Of a stretch of 64,000 bases of DNA, positions 46,372 through 55,993 are shown one piece after another. Source of the DNA: Shewanella nanhaiensis (GTDB taxonomy: Bacteria > Pseudomonadota > Gammaproteobacteria > Enterobacterales > Shewanellaceae). The position numbers were made by a program, and so were the translations under genes. The DNA is taken from positions 310,001 to 374,000 of the forward strand of contig NZ_JAHZST010000003.1 in the NCBI RefSeq assembly GCF_019457885.1. The letters run 5' to 3'. Position 1 is the first letter of the stretch. Every line of letters begins with the position of its first letter. Under the pieces are notes generated by a model. The model was not told the origin of the DNA. It saw nothing but the letters and a program-made list of their open reading frames with translations, and did no database searches.

Positions 46372-48006
46372 ATGGAACCCGCCATTCTTATTATTACTTT
46401 AGCTTGTGGCATGCTTGTTAGCCGAGTCGGATTGCCACCGCTGATTGGTTACCTTGTTGCGGGCTTTGTGCTGTTTTTATTTGGAATTGACGAATCCAGC
46501 CTTCCCCTGCTCGAGCAGCTGGCGGAGCTAGGTGTCACCCTACTGCTTTTTGCTATTGGCTTAAAACTAGATATTAAAAGTCTCTTTAAAGCAGAAGTCT
46601 GGGCTGGCTCTAGCCTGCATTTAATGGGATCGATGATCTTCTTTATCCCTCTGCTTAAATTATTGGGAATGCTCGGTCTCGAGCAGCTTACTGGACTCGA
46701 ATTTAACCAACTAGCCCTGCTGGCGTTCGCCTTAAGCTTTTCCAGTACTATTTTTGCCGTTAAGATACTGGAAGATAAGGGTGATATGCAGTCACTCTAT
46801 GGCCGTGTTGCTATCGGTATCTTGATTATGCAAGATATCTTTGCCGTCGCCTTTTTAACTATCTCTAAAGGTGATATTCCCTCTGTTTGGGCCTTTGGTC
46901 TGCTACTACTTCCCTTGGCAAAACCACTCATCTACCGCGCTTTCGATCGCGTTGGCCACGGTGAACTGCTTGTCCTTTTTGGCCTAGTTATGGCCTTAGT
47001 ATTAGGAGCATGGCTATTTGAAGTGGTCGGCTTAAAGCCAGATCTTGGTGCGCTGATAATCGGTATTTTATTAGCGGGGCACTCTAAGTCTTCAGAACTG
47101 GCTAAATCCCTCTTCTACTTCAAAGAGCTCTTTCTGGTGGCCTTTTTCCTCACCGTAGGACTCAATGGATTACCTAGCTTCTCCGATATCGGGCTCGCCA
47201 CACTGTTAGTGGTGATAGTGCCTATTAAGATGCTGCTTTTCCTCTACCTACTGACCCACTTTAAGCTCAGATCACGCACCGCCCTGATGAGCTCATTTAG
47301 CTTAGGTAACTACAGTGAATTCGGCTTAATTGTCGCAGCGGTGGCCACCAGTAAAGGTTGGCTTCCCTCCCAGTGGATGGTGATCCTTGCTGTTGCACTT
47401 AGTATTAGCTTCCTGTTTGCTGCGCCACTGAACGCAGCTTCCAGTAGGCTATACCAGAAATTACAGGGCCGCTTAATTAAGCTTGAAAGACACCCTCTTC
47501 ATCCGGAAGATAGACCGATCCCAGTTGGTAACCCTAGATTCCTTATCTTAGGTATGGGACGGATCGGTAGTGGAGCTTATGATGAACTTAAAGCCAATTT
47601 TGATGGTGAAATATTAGGCATTGAACATAAGCAGGAGCTGGCTGACTTCCACCAAAGTGAAGGACGTAATGTGGTTCAAGGCGATGCCTCAGATACCGAT
47701 TTCTGGGAGAAGTTAGATCGCGCGCCAAACCTAGAACTTGTTCTGTTAGCGATGCCACACCATATCGGTAATCAGTTCGCCGTCGAGCAACTTAAGCGGC
47801 TTAACTATCAAGGTAAACTCAGCGCTATAGTCCAATACAGTGATGATGCCCAATCTCTGCGAGAATCCGGCGTACACAGTATCTATAACCTCTATGAAGC
47901 TGCCGGTGCAGGTTTTGTTGAGCATGTGGTAAAAGATCTTCTTGCCGATAGCCAAACTAAAGAGGAAGACACCTCAGAGATAGTAAAAGTAAAACAGCAG
48001 GGATAG
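46372..48006 (+). CDS. Kef/YbaL-type cation:proton antiporter with RCK domain
   Basis: A 544-residue CPA2 family membrane protein. The first about 385 residues have some 12 membrane helices (VGLPPLIGYLVAGFVLFLFG near the start, LKPDLGALIIGILLAGHSKSSELAK near 230). The last part has a TrkA-N/RCK domain with GMGRIGSGAYDEL near residue 400 that binds NAD(H) or another nucleotide, as in YbaL and KefC. It would exchange K+ or Na+ for protons under cytoplasmic control. Compared with KefB/KefC it lacks a following KefF/KefG partner gene, so a glutathione-gated role is not supported. AGGAG lies before the ATG. Confidence 0.85.
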   Translation: MEPAILIITLACGMLVSRVGLPPLIGYLVAGFVLFLFGIDESSLPLLEQLAELGVTLLLFAIGLKLDIKSLFKAEVWAGSSLHLMGSMIFFIPLLKLLGMLGLEQLTGLEFNQLALLAFALSFSSTIFAVKILEDKGDMQSLYGRVAIGILIMQDIFAVAFLTISKGDIPSVWAFGLLLLPLAKPLIYRAFDRVGHGELLVLFGLVMALVLGAWLFEVVGLKPDLGALIIGILLAGHSKSSELAKSLFYFKELFLVAFFLTVGLNGLPSFSDIGLATLLVVIVPIKMLLFLYLLTHFKLRSRTALMSSFSLGNYSEFGLIVAAVATSKGWLPSQWMVILAVALSISFLFAAPLNAASSRLYQKLQGRLIKLERHPLHPEDRPIPVGNPRFLILGMGRIGSGAYDELKANFDGEILGIEHKQELADFHQSEGRNVVQGDASDTDFWEKLDRAPNLELVLLAMPHHIGNQFAVEQLKRLNYQGKLSAIVQYSDDAQSLRESGVHSIYNLYEAAGAGFVEHVVKDLLADSQTKEEDTSEIVKVKQQG

Positions 48007-48369
48007 CGACAGGAATACACACAAGTCCCTTCCTACCTGCTCTCCACCAGCTCCCCACCTAAGCTAAGGTGGGGAGCAGAAAGCAGCAGTTCAAATCAAT
48101 ATAAAACCACTTTTATTGCCTTACCAATTAGCGAGAACTCTCTAAAAGCGCCCCAAGCAACTACTTCTTTATGAGTAATTAGATAAAAAACCTTTTATTA
48201 TCTTCTGCTCCCAGCAAAAACTCAGTTACAGCTTAAGTTAACTCATGATATAAATTGGTATATAAAGTACCAAAATAGGTACAAAAAGACCGAAACAAAT
48301 TATCTGTCACCATCAGCATTAGGGCTGATTTGGTGCATACTCAATACATATTTAGGGTAGTTGTAAAGC
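48007..48369 (+). promoter_or_regulatory. galK upstream region with three GGTA/TACC half-sites
   Basis: A stretch of 363 bases without gene. At 48257-48282 three half-sites are spaced GGTA-N7-TACC-N6-GGTA, so GTACC-N6-GGTAC (48267-48282) is an inverted repeat, about 90 bases before galK. It could be an operator for the galactose genes. No regulator gene is adjacent. Confidence 0.45.
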
Positions 48370-49536
48370 ATGTCGAATCCTGCTCAACGCGCGAACAAAT
48401 TATTTGTGCAAACTTTTGGCACAACCGCAGACGATCTTTATCTGGCACCAGGCCGGGTAAACTTGATCGGTGAACACACAGACTATAATGATGGTTTTGT
48501 CCTACCCGCCGCCATTAACTTCCATACCATTGTTGCGGTAAAACGCCGTGAAGATGCGATTTTTCGTGTTATCTCTGATGCCTTTCCCGGTGAGATAAAG
48601 GAGTGGGAATTTGGCCAAGAGGGGCAAATGGATCCCCAAGATACTTGGATAAAGTACCTTAAAGGGTTTACCGCTGCGATGGCGGCATCCGGTCTACCAG
48701 CTAAAGGGTTAGATCTGTCGATTGTTGGCAATGTCCCTTTAGGCGCCGGACTCTCTTCGTCTGCAGCGCTAGAGATCGCTTTTGGCACAGCAATCAATGA
48801 CTGCAGTCAACTCAGACTCTCTCCGTTAGCCGTCGCTCAGATGGCCCAACGTGGTGAAAATCAATATGTGGGCTATGCTTGCGGCATCATGGATCAGATG
48901 ATCAGCGCCTTAGGTCAACAAGATCACGCACTGCTTATTGATTGTGAAGATCTTGACAGTGAATCAGTCTCTATTCCCGAAAGCCTGAGTCTTATCATAG
49001 TGAACTCCAATGTAGAGCGTGGATTACTTGACCCCGAATTCAAACTTAGACGTGAGCAGTGCGAAAGCGTCGCAGAACACTTTGGCTTAGATACCCTGAG
49101 ACATCTTGATCTCTGCAAACTTGAAGCATCAAAAGATAAGCTAGACGATGTCAGCTATCGACGGGTTAAACATGTCTTGACAGAAAACAGGCGAACTCAA
49201 AATGCAGCCCATGCACTGGAAGCGGGAAATATCCCTAAGCTCAGTCAACTAATGGCACAATCCCACGCGTCTATGCGTGATGATTTTGAGATCACAGTGC
49301 CAGAGATAAACACACTTGTAGATATCATCTCCGGTGTTGTTGGAGAGCGTGGTGGAGTGAGAATGACTGGCAGTGGATTTGGTGGTTGTGTCGTCGCCTT
49401 GGTCGATCATGAGCTTACCGATGCAGTTGTCGAGGCGATTGAGAGCCAATACACCCAACAAACAGGACTCGAAGCGACTGTGTATCTTTGCTCTGCATGT
49501 GACGGTGCCGCTCGCGTCGACGAAGAGCTCTACTAG
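48370..49536 (+). CDS. galK: Galactokinase
   Basis: Phosphorylates alpha-D-galactose to galactose 1-phosphate with ATP. The 388 residues contain the GHMP galactokinase signature GRVNLIGEHTDYNDGFVLPAAI near residue 27, the ATP loop GNVPLGAGLSSSAALE near residue 120 and RMTGSGFGGCVVALV near the C-terminus. galM follows by 43 bases. No galT or galE is in this window, so the rest of the Leloir pathway must be elsewhere. Confidence 0.96.
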   Translation: MSNPAQRANKLFVQTFGTTADDLYLAPGRVNLIGEHTDYNDGFVLPAAINFHTIVAVKRREDAIFRVISDAFPGEIKEWEFGQEGQMDPQDTWIKYLKGFTAAMAASGLPAKGLDLSIVGNVPLGAGLSSSAALEIAFGTAINDCSQLRLSPLAVAQMAQRGENQYVGYACGIMDQMISALGQQDHALLIDCEDLDSESVSIPESLSLIIVNSNVERGLLDPEFKLRREQCESVAEHFGLDTLRHLDLCKLEASKDKLDDVSYRRVKHVLTENRRTQNAAHALEAGNIPKLSQLMAQSHASMRDDFEITVPEINTLVDIISGVVGERGGVRMTGSGFGGCVVALVDHELTDAVVEAIESQYTQQTGLEATVYLCSACDGAARVDEELY

Positions 49537-49579
49537 CGATAATAATTACTTAGTTTCACAACAAAAAGGGATTGCTTTT

Positions 49580-50611
49580 ATGGTACGTTTTCGTCCGTTA
49601 GAACCTTGGGAAGATCCCCGAGGAGGCTTGATTGAGCGTGTCAGAATAGATAACGGCACCATAGCGCTAGAGGTACTGAGTTTGGGCGGCATCATCCGCT
49701 CTCTCTGGACTCCTGACAGAGATGGCGAGAGAAGCAATATCGTTTTAGGTTGTGATTCTGCGGAGGATTATCTGGCTCAAGGTGCTCATCTTGGCGCCAT
49801 TGCTGGACGCTATGCCAACCGAGTTGCTAATGGGCAGATGAGTTTTGAAGGCAATAACTATCAACTGGATACCAATCAGTTGACCAACTGCCTGCATGGT
49901 GGCAGTGAAGGCTTTAACCGTAAACAGTGGCATATAGGTCAGCTCCCCGATGGCGTAAGACTAAGTTTAGTCAGTCCTGATGGCGATATGGGCTTTCCTG
50001 GTAACTGTACAGTACAACTGGATTATCGACTCGCTGGCAATAATCTCTATATGGAGATTTTTGCTTCTACAGATAAGGCCTGTCCGATCAGCTTGACTCA
50101 GCACAGTTACTTTAATTTAGAGGGTGCCCATTCAAGCTCTAACCGCGACCATACCCTTCAAGTAGACAGTCAGAAGCATTTTATTCTCAATGAGCTGGGC
50201 CTTCCTACTGGAGTAGAAGAGGTAAACGGTAGCTTACTCGACTTTAATCAGGCCAAAGGCTTAGATGTTCAGGAAAATAAACAGTTCTCCTCAACAGGTG
50301 GGATAGATCACTGCTATTTAGTCTCAACAAACAGTGATGAATTGACGCGATTTGGCTGCCTAAGTTCACCTAAGTCTGGCCGCAGCCTGACCCTATACAC
50401 AAATCAACCTAGTGTGCAGATCTATGGGGCAAACTTTCTACAGGGAGAAAAAGGCAGAGGCGGACAGGTACTAAGTAAGCATCAAGGGATATGCTTGGAG
50501 CCTCAGCAGATCCCTGACGGCCCCAATCAAACAGAGCTATTTAGTGACCCATGGATAAAACCAGATCAGGTTTATCATCATATCAGTCGCTATCAGTTTG
50601 AAGCAGTTTAA
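49580..50611 (+). CDS. galM: Galactose mutarotase (aldose 1-epimerase)
   Basis: Converts beta-galactose to the alpha form used by GalK. The 343 residues have GRYANRVANGQ near residue 77, CLHGGSEGFNRKQW near 107 (catalytic His), SLTQHSYFNLEG near 173 (second His) and ICLEPQQIPDGPNQ near the end (catalytic Glu). The frame is open up to 49373 inside galK, but the ATG at 49580 has AAAGGGA nine bases or less before it and gives the usual start. It is the second gene of the galKM pair. Confidence 0.95.
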   Translation: MVRFRPLEPWEDPRGGLIERVRIDNGTIALEVLSLGGIIRSLWTPDRDGERSNIVLGCDSAEDYLAQGAHLGAIAGRYANRVANGQMSFEGNNYQLDTNQLTNCLHGGSEGFNRKQWHIGQLPDGVRLSLVSPDGDMGFPGNCTVQLDYRLAGNNLYMEIFASTDKACPISLTQHSYFNLEGAHSSSNRDHTLQVDSQKHFILNELGLPTGVEEVNGSLLDFNQAKGLDVQENKQFSSTGGIDHCYLVSTNSDELTRFGCLSSPKSGRSLTLYTNQPSVQIYGANFLQGEKGRGGQVLSKHQGICLEPQQIPDGPNQTELFSDPWIKPDQVYHHISRYQFEAV

Positions 50612-50615
50612 TGAA

Positions 50616-50639
50616 GATAAGCCTTAGCTAAGGCTTATC
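50616..50639. terminator. 24-bp palindromic hairpin between galM and the minus-strand gene
   Basis: GATAAGCCTTAG is followed directly by its reverse complement CTAAGGCTTATC. It lies four bases after galM and three bases before the stop codon of the convergent gene, so it may end both. The T-run is short. Confidence 0.65.
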
Positions 50640-50642
50640 GCT

Positions 50643-51080
50643 TTACTCCTCTAAACCACCTGACCAGCCATCAGCAAACTCACGATCTTGGCTTTCTGAG
50701 CCATCATCGAGATCAAGGTCATCATCGGGGGTTTTGTTACTATCCAGATCTTTTTGGGCTTCCTTTTTAATCAAAGGTTTGTGTTTAGAAGATATCGCCT
50801 CTACCCAGCCCTCGTGCTTGCCCATAAACTCACTACGTGCGCTATTCCAAGCCGCACCATAAGTCTCTGCAGCAGCTTTTGCCGCTGCCTTGTCCAGATC
50901 ATGCAGGTTGTGCTGAACTATCTCCTCTGCATATTCAATTATCGAATCTCTTTGAGTGTTATAGAGATAGATGCGCCCCGCCGAGGCTTCTGGAAATTGC
51001 TTGTCATGAATGACAATAGCATTACCACGAGCCGTTCTTAACTCGCCATACCAAATTGGTGTTTTCACTGTATTATACAT
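50643..51080 (-). CDS. Conserved small acidic protein of unknown function
   Basis: A 145-residue cytoplasmic protein. The start is the ATG at 51080; a TTG three codons upstream is too close to AAGGA. The N-terminal half has TARGNAIVIHDKQFPEASAGRIYLYN and a helical DSIIEYAEEIVQHNLHDLDKAAAKAA. The C-terminal 40 residues are very acidic (DDDLDLDDGSESQD) and probably disordered. I recall similar proteins as hypothetical genes in Shewanella and Vibrio, but I can give no function. It is convergent with galM. Confidence 0.6.
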   Translation of the reverse strand: MYNTVKTPIWYGELRTARGNAIVIHDKQFPEASAGRIYLYNTQRDSIIEYAEEIVQHNLHDLDKAAAKAAAETYGAAWNSARSEFMGKHEGWVEAISSKHKPLIKKEAQKDLDSNKTPDDDLDLDDGSESQDREFADGWSGGLEE

Positions 51081-51500
51081 ATATGCCAATATCCTTTAAT
51101 CAACACATACAGGAGGAATACAAGGCCAAAACGATTAAACGATAGACCTTTACCAACCTATGCTATTTCAAATTAGGCCTACACCAAAAGGGGCAGTCCT
51201 GTTCATCAAAATACTCACTTCTACCTAGCGTAAAGCAAGGAGTGAATCATGAGTTTTCAAACTAATATCGAATTTAGTTGAAAGCATGATTTATTCAAGT
51301 TTTCATTTGTGAAATCTACAAATATTAAGCTATAACTCAATAAAATCAATTTCAACCATTTGATAAAAATGGATTTAAAAAATATCAAATTGAGGGCTAT
51401 ATTGAGCAGGCTAAATGACAATCTAATGTCATTTAAATTACAAGAAAAATTTAAGTAAAAACAAATATATCAACTTGCTTTTCATCATAAGAACTTAATG
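51081..51500. other. Gene-free AT-rich stretch
   Basis: About 410 bases between two minus-strand genes. Long AT-rich runs (51250-51480) and no frame, hairpin or repeat that I would call. It contains the promoter of the small acidic protein. Confidence 0.35.
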
Positions 51501-52520
51501 TCATTGCACTTTCAACACTAGCTTACCTCTATGCTCTCCAGCCTCCATCAAGGTGTGAGCTTTCGCACACTCATAAAGGGGAAACTCTGCAAAAATATGC
51601 GGTTTAAGTTGAGTGGAACTCTCTAGCTCGCAAGCTAACAAGGGCCAAACTTTCTCTAACAGCTGTGTGGTAATTTCAGCTTTAGCCACAACGCTTTGAG
51701 GCCGCAGTGTTGACCCAGTCCAACGAATTCGTTTAGCCATGATCCGAAAAATGTCGACTTCAGCTGTAGCCCCTCTCTGCATCGCTACGGATACCATACG
51801 CCCATCCATAGCTAAGGCTTTTAAATTTTGATTAATAAAATCGCCACCAGCCATATCGAATACAACATCAACTCCCCTCCCTTGAGTATGCTCCATAACA
51901 GGGGTGACAAAATCACTACGGTAATTAAGCGCAAGCTCGGCGCCTAGGCTTACGCAATGCTCGCACTTCTCATCACTACCCGATGTCGTGATAACCTTAG
52001 CGCCAAATGCCTTAGCTAAGACAACAGCCGCACTCCCCACCCCTCCTGAGCCACCATGGATCAATACAGTCTCACCCATCTTCAATTCGGCTCGCATAAA
52101 TAGATTGCCCCAGACCGTAAAAAAGGTCTCAACAACGGCGGCGGCATCGGAGTCGCGCCAGCCATTAGCGATCGGCAGGCAGTGATCTGCATGCGTCACC
52201 ACATATTCGCCATAGCCGCCACCGGGCACCAAGGCACACACCCTCTCTCCCAGTTGCCATCGAGTGACCTTTGACCCTAGTGCCACCACCTCACCTGCAA
52301 CCTCTAAGCCTAAAATTGGGCTAGCACCAGCTGGGGCAGGATAAACGCCTTTTCTCTGAGCCAGATCAGGCCCATTGACGCCTGCCGCATGAACTCTAAT
52401 TAACACCTGCTCCTCTTCAACCTTAGGTAGTTGAGAGCGAGTAAGATATAAAACATCCGGCGTTCCTGGTTCATCAAAAGTAACGTGTAAATAGTCTTGT
52501 GGAAGTGAGTGTGCAGACAT
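51501..52520 (-). CDS. NAD(P)H quinone oxidoreductase, PIG3 family
   Basis: A 339-residue zinc-free medium-chain dehydrogenase. The N-terminal GroES-like part has VLIRVHAAGVNGPDLAQRKGVYPAP, the typical PIG3/quinone reductase start, and the nucleotide site is VLIHGGSGGVGSAAVVLAKAFGAKV near residue 150. No zinc-ligand Cys cluster of alcohol dehydrogenases is present. It probably reduces quinones or enone-type compounds with NADPH. It appears monocistronic. Confidence 0.88.
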   Translation of the reverse strand: MSAHSLPQDYLHVTFDEPGTPDVLYLTRSQLPKVEEEQVLIRVHAAGVNGPDLAQRKGVYPAPAGASPILGLEVAGEVVALGSKVTRWQLGERVCALVPGGGYGEYVVTHADHCLPIANGWRDSDAAAVVETFFTVWGNLFMRAELKMGETVLIHGGSGGVGSAAVVLAKAFGAKVITTSGSDEKCEHCVSLGAELALNYRSDFVTPVMEHTQGRGVDVVFDMAGGDFINQNLKALAMDGRMVSVAMQRGATAEVDIFRIMAKRIRWTGSTLRPQSVVAKAEITTQLLEKVWPLLACELESSTQLKPHIFAEFPLYECAKAHTLMEAGEHRGKLVLKVQ

Positions 52521-52904
52521 AAATTAGGACTTATTAACATTCAGATTTAATATTGATACACCTCAAATAAAGGTAAATCAATCCTTAACAGAGCAAAAAT
52601 ATATCAACTAAATTCTATCTACCCCATTTTCAACCACACACCAGTACGCTCAAGGCCTCCACTTAATTTCTCACTCCTTGCTGAATAAAAAAAGCACAAA
52701 AGAGTCACTTTGACTATTGTATATTTTATCCTCAATCTGTATTGTTGCATTTATGTTAAACGGGTTTCCCTGAGAAAATTAAGTCTTCAACAAAGAGAGA
52801 CTACCTACCTGTTTAGCTTAATAAGATCTGCTCAGCAGACGTTTATACATCCATACACCTCCCTTAGGCATAGAGCCTAAGGAACAACAATCAATGGAGA
52901 ACCC
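52521..52904 (+). promoter_or_regulatory. Divergent control region before the collagenase gene
   Basis: A stretch of 384 bases between the PIG3 gene and the collagenase gene. It has AT-rich parts and a GGAG-type site before the collagenase ATG. A small CCTTAGGCATAGAGCCTAAGG hairpin lies at about 52862-52882 (CCTTAGGC/GCCTAAGG), 20 bases before the start, and could affect the leader. No gene is seen. Confidence 0.45.
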
Positions 52905-55900
52905 ATGAAATTAAAACATCTGGTCGTCGCAATAGGGCTCACTACAAGTTTTAGCGCAGTGAGTAACCCAAGTAGCACCTACTCTCATCACATAGGTTTA
53001 TCAGAAAACCAGGCTCAAGCATCAAAAAGTGCCCTCACTCAAACTCTCTCCCCTTGGGCGAGTGCAGATACTATGGCTGCAAGGCCTGGACTAATTGGGC
53101 CCAATGGTCCAGCGGCAGCTGCCGATTGCAGTAGCTTTATAGGGTTAAGTGGCAGTGCGCTGGTGACTAAGCTGGCAACATCAGATCCACAATGTGTCAG
53201 TCCCCTTTACAGCCTTAAGGGAACCGATGCCACAGCTCTATTCAGTGAAGCCAACATGCTCAGTGTGGCAGATGGGATCACTAGCCGCGCTCCCGAATAC
53301 ACAGGGCTTGATAGCACAGGCATAGAATCACTTATCTACTTTCAACGTGCAGCCCTTTATGTGCAGTTTTACAGTCCCGAAGATGTTCCCGCCTACAGCA
53401 GTACAGTAAAAGCAGATATCAAGAAAGAGATCACGGCTATCTTCGACAACGCCAAGATCTGGACCATCTCAGAGGAGAACTCCGGTGTATTAAAGGAGTC
53501 ATTGATCTTAATCGATTCGGCTGGATTAGGTGCCGACTTTAACCATATCACCAAGAGAGTACTGAGTGAGTATAATGCCGACTGGCAAGCCAGCTGGGGC
53601 ATGAATGGCGCGGCGAACGCTATCTTTACCACACTTTTTCGGGCTCAATGGGATGATGCGATGAAGGTGCTGTTTGCGACCGACCATAGTATTCTCGACT
53701 CCCTCAACAACTTTCAGCTCAATAATCGACACTTAGTGGGCAGTAACGCTGAATATGTTCTGCTTAACGCTATTCGTGAGATGTCTCGCCTTTACCATAT
53801 TCCCCAGATGAAGAGCAGAGTCACCACCTTAGTCAAAGCCGTGCTCGATAGCAGCAGTAAAAACGATGAATCTAAAGTTATCTGGTTAGCCGCTGCCGAG
53901 ATGGCAGATTATTACGACAGGGCCAACTGTAACTATTATGATATCTGTGGTTTTAAAGCTCAGCTCGAAGCCGACACCTTAAGTTTTAACTGGCAATGTT
54001 CAGACACTTTAATGATGCGTGCTCAAGCCCTCTATCAAGATCAGGCCAAATGGGCCTGTGAGGTGCTAGGCGGACAAGAGATCTACTTCCATAGCAAATT
54101 AGGCACCAATAACACGCCTGTGGCAAATGATAATAATGAAGCCCTCGAGTTGGTCGTTTTTGATAGCTCCAGCGATTATCAATCCTATGCAGGCACCTTT
54201 TTCGGTATCAATACCAACAATGGCGGCATGTACCTTGAGGGTTCGCCAGCAGGAATGAAAAACCAAGCCAGATTTATCGCCTATGAGGCGCAGTGGCGCC
54301 AACCTGACTTCCATATATGGAACCTTCAGCATGAGTATGTCCACTACTTAGATGGACGCTATAATCTGCACGGTGATTTTGGTCGTGGAATTTCGGCTAA
54401 CACCATCTGGTGGATAGAGGGATTAGCCGAATATATCTCCTACCGTGATGCCAATACAGCAGCTATCGCAATGGGCGAAACTGCAGAGTACCCACTCTCA
54501 ACGATTTTCAAAAACAACTATGACTCAGGCCAAGACCGGATCTATCGCTGGGGATATCTGGCGGTGCGCTTTATGTTTGAAAATCACAAAGCGGACGTGG
54601 ACCAGATCTTAGCTTACCTGCGCAACGATCAGTATGAAGAGTACCAAGTCTTTATGGACAGTATCGGTACCCGCTATGACAACGAATGGACAGGTTGGCT
54701 TACCAGTGGTTTAAGTGCCGTAGACAACGGCATTATCGACCATGGTCCCTCTGATGCCGATGCCCTGCCAAGCGGCATTGACGGTAACTGGGCAGGTCCT
54801 AAACCCACCATTAGCACAGATTATTCGCCCTGTACTGTCACCGATGAAGCCTATCGCTACAGTGATGAAGCTAGCCTTAAACTGGATACCCCCATGGAGT
54901 GTATTGACTCTCAAAATGGCAGAGCCAGCTTTGCCATTGCTAATGTCGACAGCACTGCACAGGAGATCTGGATTAAAGTTGGTGGTGGCTGGGGCGATGC
55001 TGATATCTACTACAGCACAACAGGGTGGGCCAGCGGTGAGTCTAATGAAGGTTACGGCATAGGCAATGGTAATCACGAAGTGATTAAGGTCACCATGAAC
55101 CCTGATGAGTATTGGCACTATATCACCCTCGCAGGTGATTTCGGAGGTGTAGATATGTTAGTGAGTATCACTGAGGTGGTGGCCGACCCAGATCCTGCTC
55201 AAGGTGGTGATAATGGTGGAGGAGCGCCAACTCCCGTTGAAGATTGCGGGTCTGCAACCATTAGCTATGGTCAGCTGACTTTAGGCCAAAGTGAGTGCAT
55301 CAGTGGTGGCAAAAATAGCTTATATGTTTACGTTGAAGAGGATAATACTCAACTTACCATCAGCACAGCAGGTGGTAGCGGTGATGCTAACCTTTACTTC
55401 AATGCAGAGACTTGGGCTAGCAGTACCAGTCATCAAGCAAGCTCAACGAATACGGGCAATGACGAGACTTTATATGTCACAGCAAACAGAGGTTGGCGCT
55501 ATATTACGGTGGACTCTGAGAGTGAGTTTTCAGGCGTAACCGTCACGGTAGAGTTAAGCTCAGGAACACCACCTACGCCGCCAAACTCAGGCACGATAAC
55601 CGATGCCTGTTTGATCCAAGCTCCCACCAACAGTGCGCGCCTCACCTCAGGGGAAGCGGTCTGTGCTGACGATGGTATCAACTACTATTCGCTCTGGATC
55701 GATGAGGGCACAAGTGAACTCACAGTTACCTCAGCTTATGGTAGTGGGGATATCAGCCTCTATGGTGGCAGTTCTTGGTCAAATGCCAATAGTCATGAGG
55801 TAACATCGACAACAGCTAATAGCACAAGTGAGACCTTTACCGTTAGTAACCCCATTTCAGGCTGGTACTACATTACTCTTGAGAGCGAAGTCACAAGCTC

Positions 55901-55931
55901 AGGGGTAGCGGTTCAAGCTGAGCTAAAATAA
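52905..55931 (+). CDS. Secreted M9 family collagenase with three C-terminal PPC-like domains
   Basis: A 1008-residue secreted metalloprotease that would cut collagen or other matrix protein. A signal peptide covers about 20 residues. Residues about 75-290 are the M9 N-terminal activator domain. The catalytic domain has HEYVH at 476-480 with both zinc His and the catalytic Glu, and the third ligand is E509 in WWIEGLAEYISYRD. After residue 660 come three pre-peptidase C-terminal-like domains with related IKVGGGWGDADIYYS, ISTAGGSGDANLYFN and VTSAYGSGDISLYGG strands, joined by Pro/Gly-rich linkers. It is convergent with a secreted subtilisin. Confidence 0.93.
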   Translation: MKLKHLVVAIGLTTSFSAVSNPSSTYSHHIGLSENQAQASKSALTQTLSPWASADTMAARPGLIGPNGPAAAADCSSFIGLSGSALVTKLATSDPQCVSPLYSLKGTDATALFSEANMLSVADGITSRAPEYTGLDSTGIESLIYFQRAALYVQFYSPEDVPAYSSTVKADIKKEITAIFDNAKIWTISEENSGVLKESLILIDSAGLGADFNHITKRVLSEYNADWQASWGMNGAANAIFTTLFRAQWDDAMKVLFATDHSILDSLNNFQLNNRHLVGSNAEYVLLNAIREMSRLYHIPQMKSRVTTLVKAVLDSSSKNDESKVIWLAAAEMADYYDRANCNYYDICGFKAQLEADTLSFNWQCSDTLMMRAQALYQDQAKWACEVLGGQEIYFHSKLGTNNTPVANDNNEALELVVFDSSSDYQSYAGTFFGINTNNGGMYLEGSPAGMKNQARFIAYEAQWRQPDFHIWNLQHEYVHYLDGRYNLHGDFGRGISANTIWWIEGLAEYISYRDANTAAIAMGETAEYPLSTIFKNNYDSGQDRIYRWGYLAVRFMFENHKADVDQILAYLRNDQYEEYQVFMDSIGTRYDNEWTGWLTSGLSAVDNGIIDHGPSDADALPSGIDGNWAGPKPTISTDYSPCTVTDEAYRYSDEASLKLDTPMECIDSQNGRASFAIANVDSTAQEIWIKVGGGWGDADIYYSTTGWASGESNEGYGIGNGNHEVIKVTMNPDEYWHYITLAGDFGGVDMLVSITEVVADPDPAQGGDNGGGAPTPVEDCGSATISYGQLTLGQSECISGGKNSLYVYVEEDNTQLTISTAGGSGDANLYFNAETWASSTSHQASSTNTGNDETLYVTANRGWRYITVDSESEFSGVTVTVELSSGTPPTPPNSGTITDACLIQAPTNSARLTSGEAVCADDGINYYSLWIDEGTSELTVTSAYGSGDISLYGGSSWSNANSHEVTSTTANSTSETFTVSNPISGWYYITLESEVTSSGVAVQAELK

Positions 55932-55949
55932 CCTAGATATTTAAAACCA

Positions 55950-55972
55950 AAAAAAGCGGCCCGAGGGCCGCT
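55950..55972. terminator. Terminator between the collagenase and the subtilisin gene
   Basis: AGCGGCC (55955-55961) pairs with GGCCGCT (55966-55972), with a seven-base A-run on the left that gives the T-run on the minus strand. It ends the subtilisin gene and probably also the collagenase gene. Confidence 0.88.
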
Positions 55973-55993
55973 AATGACAAGTAACTCTACGAT

